64,000 nt of DNA from Paraoerskovia marina DSM 21750 (GTDB lineage Bacteria; Actinomycetota; Actinomycetes; Actinomycetales; Cellulomonadaceae). Location of the stretch: the NCBI RefSeq assembly GCF_000701465.1, contig NZ_KL370783.1, positions 40,602 to 104,601 on the forward strand. The letters run 5' to 3'. Made by a program: the position numbers and the translations under genes. The number at the start of each line of letters is the position of its first letter. The stretch's first letter is position 1. Shown here piece after piece: positions 1 through 7,811 of this stretch. The notes beneath the pieces were generated by a model. That model did no database searches. It saw only the letters and a list, made by a program, of their open reading frames with translations, and was not told the origin of the DNA.

Positions 1-2844
1 CACATACGTCCCCGTATACGTCTCGTCCCCGCTCAACAGCTCGTCCGCGTCCGAGACCACCTTCGTGATCTCGAAACCCGTCACGTCCGCCGTGAAGGTG
101 TTGGTGACGGTCACCGTGACGGGGTCCGCGCCGTCGGAGCGGTCCTCGAGCGTCACGGGTACGCCTTCGAAGGTCGGGAACGACCAGGAGCCGCCGGCCA
201 CGTCGGGCAGCGGCGGAATCTCGCGCACTGTGCACACCGCACCGATCGGCAGCCCGTCCGCGACCTCGACCGTCTCCCCCGCGGCGAGCTCCCAGGTCCC
301 GGTTCCCACGACCTCGCCGTCGAAGACGCAGGCCCACGCGCCGTCGAACGTCGTGCCGTCGGGCACGAGACCCTCGTCGTCCACCACGACCTTGGTGATC
401 TCGAACCCGGTGACCGCGGCCGCCACGCTGTTCGAGACGGTCGCGGTCGGGACCTCGACGCCCTCGCCCGCGGCGACGACCGTCACCGGGTCGGGCAGGA
501 TCGGGTCGGCCCAGACGCCGTCAGAGATCTCGGGCAGCGGCAGGTCCTCCTCCACGGTGCACACCGATCCGACCGGCACGTCCTCCGCCACCGTCACCGT
601 CTCGCCGGCGGTCAGGGACCACGTGCCGTCCCCGACGGGTTCACCGTCGAGGGTGCACTCCCACGTCCCGGTGTACGTCTCGTCCCCGGAGAGCACCTCG
701 TCCGGGTCGTCGACCGTCTTGGCGATGACGAACCCGGTGGTGTCGACCTCGAAGACGTTCACCACCGTGATGACGACGTCGGCGCGTTCGGACTCGTCGC
801 CGATCACCACCTCGGAGGAGATGGTGGGGTCGGCCCACTCCCCGCCGTCGACGTCGGGCGGGTCGACCTCGGAGACGACGCAGACCGCCCCGACGGGCAG
901 GAGCTCCTCGTCCTCCCCGGGGACCTCCGCGCTCTCGCCCGCCGCCAGGGTCACGGTCCCGGAGCGGACGACCGTGCCGTCGAGCGTGCACTCCCACTGC
1001 AGGTCGTAGGTCAGGTCGGGATCCACGGCACCCGTCGGGTCGTCGACCGCCTTGACGATGTCGAACCGCCCGCCGGCCAGGACCGCCGTCTCGTTCGCGA
1101 CCGTGATCGTCGGGACCTCGTCGGTCGCCGCGACGCCGAGGGTCACGGAGTCCGGGGAGATCACCGGATCCTGCCACTGACCACCGTCGATCGCCGGGAG
1201 CTCGTCCTCGGTGACCGTGCAGACCGAGCCGATCGGAAGGTCCTCGGCCACGGTCACCGACTCACCGGCCTCCAGCGCCCAGTCGCCCGAGCCGACGGTG
1301 CTTCCGTCGTCGGGGTCCGTGCACTCCCAGGTTCCGGTGAACTTCGTGCCGGCGGGCACGAGGCCTTCCCCGTCCGTCAGGTCCTTGGTGATCTCGAACC
1401 CTGTCGCGAGCGCATCGAGCGTGTTCGTGACCTGAATGGTCACGATCTCCGTCGGGTCGTCGGAGACGACGAACTCCGAGGGCTCGAGAACAGGCTCCTG
1501 CCACTCGCCCCCGTCGACCGGTGGCGGGGTGTTCTCCGTGACGGTGCACACGGAGCCTGCCGGGACGCCGTTGCCGGCGTAGATCTTGGTCTCGCCCGCC
1601 GTCAGGTCCCACGTGCCCTCGAGCAGGACGGAGTCGTCGTCGGGGTCGCGGCACTCGAACGTCCCGGAGAAGACGAGGTCCTCCGGCGCGATGCCCTCCG
1701 GGTCGACGACGATCTTGGCGATCCCGTACCCCGCGTCCTCGTCCTGGCAGCCCCAGTCGGTGCCGTCGTCGAAGGGGTAGGCGTGGATCTCGGTGCCGCT
1801 TCCGGACTGGGTGAGGTTTCCGTTGGTGTACATCCGGCCGTTGAGGCCCGGCATGGACGTGGTGACCGTGCCACCGGGGGTCGGGACGACGACCGACCCG
1901 ATGAACTGCGACGTCCCGTCGAACGTGATGTCGGTGGCGTCCTCGAAGTTCCAGAGGGTGTCCGTCGCCCACTCACCGAGATTCTCGGCCCCGAGGGCGG
2001 TGCCGCCGGCAAAGGGGTCACCGCCGTAGAAGGTGCTCGTGTTGACGTTCACCGGGCTACCGTCATCCGGCCCGATCACGTTGATGACGACGACCGCCGC
2101 CGGGTCGATGTTCTTGAAGACGATCGTCGGGTTCTCGAGCGCGGTGGGATCGGCGTTGAGGTCGACCTCGAAGACCTGGCGGTCGAGGGTGTTGTCCCCC
2201 TCGAAGTACAGGGTGCCGAAGCCGTCGTCCGTCGTCGTCCCGGTCGGTGCGAGGGCGGCGTACGTGTCGGACGTGGTCTGCAGGGTGCTGCCGAACGACT
2301 CGAACGGGACGAGCGCGTCGGGCGTTCCCAGCCCCTCCTGGACCGTCCCACCGTTGGTGACGATCGCCGCCGACTGGTCGATCCCGGTGGTGATCCCGCC
2401 CCCGACGTTCACCGACCCGCCGCCGTCGAGCCCCGACCCGACGTCGACGTAGTTGGTGCCGACCGTCTCCATGTCGCCGCCGACGTGCAGCATCACCGAC
2501 CCGGGAGGCGGAACGACCTGCGAGCCGACGCCGACCACGCCGAGGTTGAAGATGCCGTCGGGGTCGCGGTCGAACGTCGCGTTCCCCTCGACGACGACGA
2601 TGCCCTCGGTCTCGGCCGCGGACTCGGTGATGTTCCAGTCGCCGCCGACATAGGTGTTGACGTTGGTGTCGTACCCGTTGAACGGCGGGAAGATCCCGAC
2701 GTTCGGCGGCACGTCGGGGCACTGCAGCGCGTCAGCCGCCGCCGCGGGGGCCACCACCGCGAACGGGCTGAAGGGCGCGACCAGCGCGAGCGCCAGTCCG
2801 GCGAGAGCGGCGCGCGCGGTCGCGCGCCTCGTCGTCGTCCGCAT
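1..2844 (-). CDS. Choice-of-anchor-A / DUF5979 repeat surface protein (C-terminus outside window)
   Basis: A single frame stays open from an ATG at 2842-2844 to the left edge, giving at least 948 residues, so the C-terminus and any cell-wall anchor lie outside. Residues 1-37 form a signal peptide (Arg/Thr-rich start, hydrophobic core, AAAA before the mature part). Residues about 47-365 match the choice-of-anchor-A / collagen-binding-like adhesin domain seen in Gram-positive surface proteins. From about residue 372 there are five complete and one cut repeat of about 110 residues, starting near 372, 478, 593, 703, 815 and 921. Each has a G-F-x-I-x-K-x-V start, a W-x-C strand, an A-G-E turn and a P-x-G-x-x-C-T-V strand, which is the DUF5979 pattern. 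Inference: an exported stalk-like adhesin. A purine-rich GGGGGGATCGGGG stretch precedes the ATG. The domain assignment comes from pattern recognition only. Confidence 0.8.
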   Translation of the reverse strand, partial: MRTTTRRATARAALAGLALALVAPFSPFAVVAPAAAADALQCPDVPPNVGIFPPFNGYDTNVNTYVGGDWNITESAAETEGIVVVEGNATFDRDPDGIFNLGVVGVGSQVVPPPGSVMLHVGGDMETVGTNYVDVGSGLDGGGSVNVGGGITTGIDQSAAIVTNGGTVQEGLGTPDALVPFESFGSTLQTTSDTYAALAPTGTTTDDGFGTLYFEGDNTLDRQVFEVDLNADPTALENPTIVFKNIDPAAVVVINVIGPDDGSPVNVNTSTFYGGDPFAGGTALGAENLGEWATDTLWNFEDATDITFDGTSQFIGSVVVPTPGGTVTTSMPGLNGRMYTNGNLTQSGSGTEIHAYPFDDGTDWGCQDEDAGYGIAKIVVDPEGIAPEDLVFSGTFECRDPDDDSVLLEGTWDLTAGETKIYAGNGVPAGSVCTVTENTPPPVDGGEWQEPVLEPSEFVVSDDPTEIVTIQVTNTLDALATGFEITKDLTDGEGLVPAGTKFTGTWECTDPDDGSTVGSGDWALEAGESVTVAEDLPIGSVCTVTEDELPAIDGGQWQDPVISPDSVTLGVAATDEVPTITVANETAVLAGGRFDIVKAVDDPTGAVDPDLTYDLQWECTLDGTVVRSGTVTLAAGESAEVPGEDEELLPVGAVCVVSEVDPPDVDGGEWADPTISSEVVIGDESERADVVITVVNVFEVDTTGFVIAKTVDDPDEVLSGDETYTGTWECTLDGEPVGDGTWSLTAGETVTVAEDVPVGSVCTVEEDLPLPEISDGVWADPILPDPVTVVAAGEGVEVPTATVSNSVAAAVTGFEITKVVVDDEGLVPDGTTFDGAWACVFDGEVVGTGTWELAAGETVEVADGLPIGAVCTVREIPPLPDVAGGSWSFPTFEGVPVTLEDRSDGADPVTVTVTNTFTADVTGFEITKVVSDADELLSGDETYTGTYV

Positions 2845-2870
2845 GAACGTCCCCGATCCCCCCTGCGCCT

Positions 2871-2886
2871 TGTGTGTCACATCACA
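2871..2886. promoter_or_regulatory. CRP/GlxR-like site upstream of the surface protein
   Basis: TGTGTGTCACATCACA has the TGTGN-N6-TCACA architecture of CRP-family operators. It begins 27 bases upstream of the minus-strand ATG at 2844. A near-identical 16-mer occurs at 7438-7453 in front of another minus-strand gene. The function is inferred from the motif alone. Confidence 0.35.
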
Positions 2887-2965
2887 GGGTGGTCCAGAAA
2901 TCGTGGGAGCGCGACCGGAAAACTAGCAGGCCGTTCCTCGGCTCGAGCTTCGTCGGCAGAGGAGG

Positions 2966-3196
2966 TCAGTGCCCGCCCGAGGCGATGAAGGCGACGGCTC
3001 CGACGATCGCGAGGATGATGACGCCGAAGCACGTCCAGGCCCCGACGCGGCGGCCGAGGCTCGGGTGCCGCTCACCGTCGGGTCCGGCCGGGACGGCGAG
3101 CGTCTTCACGCCGAGCGCGAAGAGCGCGGGCAGGCCGGCGCCGATCAGGATGCCCCAGATGATCACGCTGCCGAGGGCGCTCCACTCGATGTTCAT
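2966..3196 (-). CDS. Small two-helix membrane protein, PiT partner
   Basis: 76 residues with two predicted membrane helices (about 8-30 and 53-72) joined by a short polar loop rich in Gly, Pro, Arg and Glu. Its ATG lies inside the stop of the phosphate transporter gene (ATGA, 3193-3196), so translation is probably coupled to it. Small membrane proteins directly downstream of PiT transporters are common in actinobacteria and may be accessory subunits, but I recognise no named family. The tight coupling and good codon use support a real gene. Confidence 0.7.
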   Translation of the reverse strand: MNIEWSALGSVIIWGILIGAGLPALFALGVKTLAVPAGPDGERHPSLGRRVGAWTCFGVIILAIVGAVAFIASGGH

Positions 3197-4485
3197 GCGC
3201 GGTTCTCCGAGGTAGTGGTGTCAGGTTCGTCGGTGTCGGACTCCGAGGAGAGCGCGTAGACGTCGCGCATCACGACGGCGTCGGCGAGGACGTCGATGGC
3301 CTCCGGGTCGTACTCGTACGAGTCACCGGTGAGCTCGCTGTCTGCGGCAGTCTCGTCCGAGCCGCCCGTGCGGCTCGGCTCCCACTCGTCGTTGACGTTG
3401 GTGTGGTTGACCGGCTTGCGCCGCGAGACCAGGTAGATCCCGGCCGAGATCAGGACCAGGAGGCCGAAGGAGACGAACGCACCGGCATCGCCGCCGACCA
3501 CACCCTGGATCCAGTAGGCGAGCGCTCCGACGATGCCCGCGGCCGGGACCGTGATGAGCCAGGCGAGGCCCATCCGACCGGCGACACCCCACCGGACGTC
3601 GGCGCCCTTCATCCCCACGCCGGAGCCGAGGATCGATCCCGTGGCGACGTGCGTCGTCGAGAGCGAGAAGCCGAAATGGCTGGAGAGGAGGATGACGGCG
3701 GCGGACGAGGTCTCCGCGGCCATGCCCTGGCGGGAGTCGATCTCGACGAGCCCCTTGCCGAGCGTGCGGATGACGCGCCATCCGCCGAGGTACGTGCCGA
3801 GCGCCATCGCGAGGGCGCAGGAGAAGATGACCCAGAACGGGACGCCCGAGTCCTCGGGGACCGCGCCCGCGGCGATCAGTGCGAGCAGGATGATGCCCAT
3901 CGACTTCTGCGCGTCGTTGGTGCCGTGCGCGAGCGAGACGAGGGATGCGGAGCCGATCTGACCCCAGCGGAACGACTTCTCGTTCATGTCCTGCGGGACG
4001 TCGCGCGTCAGGCGGGCGACGAGTGCCGTACCGATGCTCGCGACCGCGATCGCGACGATCGGGGCCAGCAGCGCCGGCAGCATCACCTTGGCGACCAGAC
4101 CGCCCCAGAGCACGCCCTCGGTGCCGGCGGCGGCGAGCATGGCGCCGACGATGCCGCCGATCAGTGCGTGCGAGGAGCTGGACGGGATACCGAAGAGCCA
4201 CGTGATCAGGTTCCACAGGATGCCGCCGACCAGACCCGCCAGCACGACCTCGAGCGTCACGAGCCCCGCGTCGACGATGCCCGTGGCGATCGTCGCGGCC
4301 ACGGTCAGCGACAGGAACGCACCGACCATGTTGAGGCTCGCCGACAGCAGGACGGCGGTCTTGGGCTTGAGAGCCCGGGTGGCGATGGACGTGGCCATCG
4401 CGTTCCCCGTGTCGTGGAACCCGTTGGTGAAGTCGAAGGCCAGCGCCGTCATTACGACGACGACCAGAAGGATCGTCTCTGTCAC
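3193..4485 (-). CDS. pit: Inorganic phosphate transporter, PiT family
   Basis: 430 residues and about ten membrane helices. The PHO-4 signatures are present twice as expected for the duplicated PiT fold: NGFHDTGNAM at 21-30 near the N-terminus and LAHGTNDAQK at 185-194. The GIPSSSSHAL loop at 99-108 is also typical. PiT proteins import phosphate as a metal-phosphate complex driven by the proton gradient. The C-terminal 70 residues are a hydrophilic acidic tail beyond the last helix. The start is GTG at 4483-4485, directly before the first helix. The gene is first of a two-gene unit with the small membrane protein, and a PHO-box-like triple repeat lies 63 bases upstream, suggesting control by a PhoP-type regulator. 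Confidence 0.92.
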   Translation of the reverse strand: MTETILLVVVVMTALAFDFTNGFHDTGNAMATSIATRALKPKTAVLLSASLNMVGAFLSLTVAATIATGIVDAGLVTLEVVLAGLVGGILWNLITWLFGIPSSSSHALIGGIVGAMLAAAGTEGVLWGGLVAKVMLPALLAPIVAIAVASIGTALVARLTRDVPQDMNEKSFRWGQIGSASLVSLAHGTNDAQKSMGIILLALIAAGAVPEDSGVPFWVIFSCALAMALGTYLGGWRVIRTLGKGLVEIDSRQGMAAETSSAAVILLSSHFGFSLSTTHVATGSILGSGVGMKGADVRWGVAGRMGLAWLITVPAAGIVGALAYWIQGVVGGDAGAFVSFGLLVLISAGIYLVSRRKPVNHTNVNDEWEPSRTGGSDETAADSELTGDSYEYDPEAIDVLADAVVMRDVYALSSESDTDEPDTTTSENRA

Positions 4486-4547
4486 GTATTCAATGGTGCG
4501 GCGTCCGGAGGGGAGGGCGCGACCAGATCGACAACCCTTCCGCGGTT

Positions 4548-4580
4548 GTTCACCTGGAGTTCATCTTGCGTTCGAGTCAG
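4548..4580 (+). promoter_or_regulatory. PHO-box-like triple 11-bp direct repeat
   Basis: Three consecutive 11-mers, GTTCACCTGGA, GTTCATCTTGC and GTTCGAGTCAG, lie head to tail in front of the phosphate transporter gene. Actinobacterial PhoP boxes are tandem 11-bp repeats with a conserved GTTCAC core. The first two units fit well and the third partly. The order reads on the plus strand while the transporter is on the minus strand. Confidence 0.6.
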
Positions 4581-4611
4581 CGGGAGATTCTAAGAAACAT
4601 CTGTGTGTCGT

Positions 4612-6927
4612 TCATGCACGGCCTGCAAGCCCCAGCACGTCGAGCGTCCACGCGTCCTCGAACGCGATCTCCTTCCACCGCTCGTACCGCCCCGACACGC
4701 CCCCGTGCCCGGCGCTCATCTCGACCTTCAGCACGACGTCGGCGCCCACCTCACGCAGCCGGGCCACCCACTTGGCCGGCTCGACGTAGAGGACGCGGGT
4801 GTCGTTGAGCGAGGTCAGGGCGAGGATGCGGGGGTACTCGACGTCGTCACGCACGTTCTCGTACGGCGAGTACTCCTTCATGTACGCGTAGACCTCGGGG
4901 TCCTCGAGCGGGTTGCCCCACTCGTCCCACTCGATGACGGTCAGCGGCAGCGACGGGTCGAGGATCGACGTCAGCGGGTCGACGAAGGGCACGGCCGCGA
5001 CGACACCCGCGAAGTCCTGTGGGGCGAGGTTCGCCACCGCCCCCATCAGGAGTCCGCCGGCCGAGCCCCCGTACGCGACCGTGCGCTCCGGCGTCGTCCA
5101 CCCGCTGCCGACGAGGTGCCGGGCGCAGGTGACGAAGTCCGTGAAGCTGTTCTTCTTGGTCAGGGTCTTGCCGTCGTCGTACCAGCCGCGCCCCATCTCG
5201 CCGCCGCCGCGCACGTGCGCGACCGCGAAGACGACCCCACGGTCCAGCAGCGACAGGCGTGGCACCGAGAACCCCGGGTCCGTGCTGATCTCGTACGAGC
5301 CGTACCCGTAGAGCATCAGCGGCGCCGGGTCGGCCTGCATGCCCGACGCGTTGAGCGTGACCGCGTCGCGGCGCCACACGAGCGAGATCGGGATCTGCGT
5401 GCCGTCGTCCGCGGTCGCCCACTCGCGCGACTGCGCGTAGTCGGCCGGGTCGTAGCCGCCGAGCACGGGCTGGCGCTTGCGCAGGGTGCGCTCGCCGGTC
5501 GCGACGTCGTGGTCGTAGACCGTCGCCGGGGTGACGAAGCTCGTCTGGCCGATGCGGACGTGCCGCTGGTCCCACGCCCGGTTGGCGCCGACGCCGACGG
5601 TGTAGAGCGGCTCGTCGAAGGCGATCTCCTCGATCTGCCACGGCTGGTCGAGCGGCCCCCGCTGATCGAGCCTGTCGAGATCCTGGTCTCGACGAGCTCG
5701 ACCGACGTCGAGCGGACCCTGCTGATCGAGCCTGTCGAGATCCTGGTCTCGACGAGCTCGACCGACGTCCTCCGCTCGACCGACGGCGTCGAGCCGCACG
5801 ACCCCGACCCGGGCGAGGGCGTCCTTGCGGTAGGACACGACGACGTGGCCGGCGAACGCGTCGACGCCCTCGATCCGCACCGAGGGGTCGTGCGGCACGA
5901 CGACGGTCGCGCCCTCGGGGAGCAGCGTCGCCCCGGCCGCCGGGACGTCGGTGGCGACGACCTCGAAGTCGAGCGCCCCGTCGTTGTGCGTGATCAGAAG
6001 GCTGTCACGGGGACCGTCGGCGGCGGGGAGCACGGCGTGCTCGACCGTGTACTCGACACCCTCGCGGCGCGGCCAGACCACGCGGAACTCGCCCGTCGGG
6101 TCGTCGGACTCGAGGATCCACGACTCGCTGGTGATCTTGGAGCCGAGCTCGATCTGCAGGTATCGGCGCGAGCGGGAGAGGCCGACGCCCACCCAGTACC
6201 GGTCGTCCGGCTCCTCGAAGACGATCACGTCGTCGCCCGCAGGGGTGCCGACCTCGTGCCGCCAGATGCGGTGGGGGCGCCACGCGTCGTCGACCGTGGG
6301 GTAGAAGACGTAGCGGCCGTCGGGGCTGAACGTCGCCCCGGGGAACGTGCCGGGGACCTCGTCGGCCAGGTCCTCCCCCGTCGTCAGGTCGCGGACCCGG
6401 AGCGTGTAGCGCTCGTCGCCGACGACGTCGGTCGCGTACGCGAGCCGGTCTCCGTCGCCGGAGAGGTCGAACGACCCGAGCGAGAAGAACTCGTGCCCCT
6501 CGGCGGCGACGTTCTCGTCGAGCAGGACCTGCTCACCCTCGACGGGTTCGCCGGGGACCAGCTCGGGTGGGACGTCGTCGCCGGGTACGCGCGGTGCGCG
6601 GGCACGGATGGCGTACTGCTGTCCCTCGACGGTGTGCGAGTAGTACCACCAGGGGCCCTCCGCCACGGGGACGGAGAGGTCGGTCTCCTGCGTGCGCGCC
6701 TTGATCTCGCCGACGATCCGCTCGCGCAGGTCGGCGAGGTGGTCGGTCTGCGCGGCCGCGTAGGCGTTCTCGGCCTCCAGGTGTGCGAGCACCTCGGGCG
6801 ACTCCTTGTCGCGCAACCACTCGTACGGGTCGGTGACGACGTCGCCGTGGTGGGTGCGCGTCGTCGGGCGCTTCTCGGCGACGGGAGCGACGACGGCGGG
6901 GGCTGAGAACTGCTGCGAATCCGACAC
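4612..6927 (-). CDS. S9A family oligopeptidase (oligopeptidase B / prolyl oligopeptidase type)
   Basis: 771 residues from GTG at 6925-6927, where the conserved N-terminus (DPYEWLRD near residue 33) begins; an in-frame extension upstream overlaps the neighbouring gene and is not family-like. An N-terminal beta-propeller is followed by an alpha/beta hydrolase domain. The nucleophile motif GGSAGG lies near residue 622, the Asp region is SLNDTRV and the His region is SAGHGG near the C-terminus, so the triad looks complete. Such enzymes cleave short peptides, usually in the cytoplasm, and no signal peptide is seen. Odd feature: about 40 residues within the propeller (about 384-426) come from a 60-bp tandem repeat containing REP-like palindromes (5661-5769). 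The insert is rich in Arg, Asp and Leu and reads as DRLDQ-type peptide twice. The gene appears intact despite it. Confidence 0.88.
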   Translation of the reverse strand: MSDSQQFSAPAVVAPVAEKRPTTRTHHGDVVTDPYEWLRDKESPEVLAHLEAENAYAAAQTDHLADLRERIVGEIKARTQETDLSVPVAEGPWWYYSHTVEGQQYAIRARAPRVPGDDVPPELVPGEPVEGEQVLLDENVAAEGHEFFSLGSFDLSGDGDRLAYATDVVGDERYTLRVRDLTTGEDLADEVPGTFPGATFSPDGRYVFYPTVDDAWRPHRIWRHEVGTPAGDDVIVFEEPDDRYWVGVGLSRSRRYLQIELGSKITSESWILESDDPTGEFRVVWPRREGVEYTVEHAVLPAADGPRDSLLITHNDGALDFEVVATDVPAAGATLLPEGATVVVPHDPSVRIEGVDAFAGHVVVSYRKDALARVGVVRLDAVGRAEDVGRARRDQDLDRLDQQGPLDVGRARRDQDLDRLDQRGPLDQPWQIEEIAFDEPLYTVGVGANRAWDQRHVRIGQTSFVTPATVYDHDVATGERTLRKRQPVLGGYDPADYAQSREWATADDGTQIPISLVWRRDAVTLNASGMQADPAPLMLYGYGSYEISTDPGFSVPRLSLLDRGVVFAVAHVRGGGEMGRGWYDDGKTLTKKNSFTDFVTCARHLVGSGWTTPERTVAYGGSAGGLLMGAVANLAPQDFAGVVAAVPFVDPLTSILDPSLPLTVIEWDEWGNPLEDPEVYAYMKEYSPYENVRDDVEYPRILALTSLNDTRVLYVEPAKWVARLREVGADVVLKVEMSAGHGGVSGRYERWKEIAFEDAWTLDVLGLAGRA
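5661..5769. repeat. REP-like 60-bp tandem duplication inside the S9 peptidase
   Basis: Positions 5661-5709 and 5721-5769 are identical over 49 bases, so the unit length is 60 bp (20 codons). Each copy contains CGAGCCTGTCGAGA followed by GGTCTCGACGAGCTCGACC, the two arms of the palindrome also found in the CAP-protein and helicase genes of this window. Confidence 0.9.
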
Positions 6928-6977
6928 CCCGCCAGCGTACGGGTGCCGGACGGGGTGCCGTCGAACGCGCCTCGCGG

Positions 6978-7403
6978 CTACGCCGTCGCGCCCGGGCCGT
7001 CGTCGAGGGTCATCCGGAGGTAGGTGCGCTCCTGCTTGCGGCGGAACTTCGACGCGAGGTCGAGCGCGCGGGCCTGCCACCCGTACTTCTTCCGCAGCGC
7101 TGCGTGCGCCGCCTTGCGGGTGGCCTCGTCCGCCGGCGTGGTCCCGTCCAGCACGACGGCGGTCCCGGTCACAGTCTCGCCGCGGACGTTGCCGCGGGCG
7201 TCGCACGGCTGGAGCGTGATCGTCGGGTTGTTGCGCAGACGCTTGACCTTGCCCGAGTGGAGGTCCGTGACGACGACGAGCGCGCCGTCGACCTGGGGGT
7301 CACGCGCGGCCCAGACGGGCGTCGCGACGCCCTCGCCCGAGCGGCGGAAGGTCGTGAGGGCGAGGAAGGACTCGTCGCGCAGGTCCGTGTTCTGAGAAGT
7401 CAT
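6978..7403 (-). CDS. PPOX-class pyridoxamine-5'-phosphate-oxidase-like protein (possible F420-dependent reductase)
   Basis: 141 residues forming the split beta-barrel pattern of the PNPOx-like superfamily: FLALTTFRRSGEGVATPVW near the N-terminus, a strand VVVTDLHSGKVKRLRNNP, then a GTAVVLDG strand and a C-terminal helix with KKYGW. The set of Thr-Phe-Arg start, Ser-Gly-Lys-x-x-Arg-Leu and Asn-Pro-x-x-x-x-x-Pro-Cys resembles actinobacterial TIGR03666/F420-binding PPOX proteins rather than true PdxH, which is longer. Likely a small flavin/F420-dependent reductase in the cytoplasm; the substrate cannot be read from sequence. It is the upstream neighbour of the peptidase on the same strand but separated by 50 bases. 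Confidence 0.75.
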   Translation of the reverse strand: MTSQNTDLRDESFLALTTFRRSGEGVATPVWAARDPQVDGALVVVTDLHSGKVKRLRNNPTITLQPCDARGNVRGETVTGTAVVLDGTTPADEATRKAAHAALRKKYGWQARALDLASKFRRKQERTYLRMTLDDGPGATA

Positions 7404-7811
7404 GTCGCCATCCTCCCGCAGACCGACCGGACGCGACTGTGTCTCACATCACGGTACGTAGTGTCACGATCGCGCAACGGACCGGACGCTCGACGACGCA
7501 CGGCAATCGGCGACGCGCCGCACACCCTGGCCCGCCCTGGGGGCCCGCCAGGCACGGGAGAGCGCCCGAATCCACTCTGCGAATCAGCACGAATCCGGCC
7601 ACTGACCTGCGTGAACGGCGGAAAGTGGTGCAAACGTCCAGGTAAAGAGCCAGGCACTCGCAGGCCACCAATTCCTAATGTGACGCGCGCTACACTTCCG
7701 GCACCTTGCGGAAACACGACCGATACACGCCCGATCTACTGTCCACCGCACACCGAGGTGCGGCCGACCCGCCACCCCTCTCGGTGAACAGCGAACACGG
7801 AGGACCCGCCG
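7404..7811. other. Intergenic region between PPOX gene and liv operon
   Basis: 408 bases without a convincing gene, between divergent genes. Short open frames on both strands lack ribosome sites and homology-like features. The right half probably carries the liv operon promoter: TACACT at 7691-7696 could be a -10 box but no good -35 box lies 16-18 bases upstream. A CRP-like site is at 7438-7453 near the left end. I see no RNA gene or strong terminator here. Confidence 0.5.
7438..7453. promoter_or_regulatory. CRP/GlxR-like site upstream of PPOX gene
   Basis: TGTGTCTCACATCACG differs from the 16-mer at 2871-2886 at only three positions and keeps the TGTGT-N6-TCAC arrangement. It begins 35 bases upstream of the minus-strand ATG at 7403. 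Motif-based inference only. Confidence 0.3.

Noticed and set aside
641-2722. Long open frames on both strands in the left region
   Set aside because: They are shadows of the minus-strand DUF5979 protein; their proteins are Arg/Pro/Ser-rich and lack motifs, while the accepted frame has a signal peptide and periodic repeats.
7591-7811. Frames extending upstream of livH
   Set aside because: The livH ATG at 7812 has a GGAGGA site and starts a proper signal peptide; upstream frames are Arg/Pro-rich and unlike a protein.
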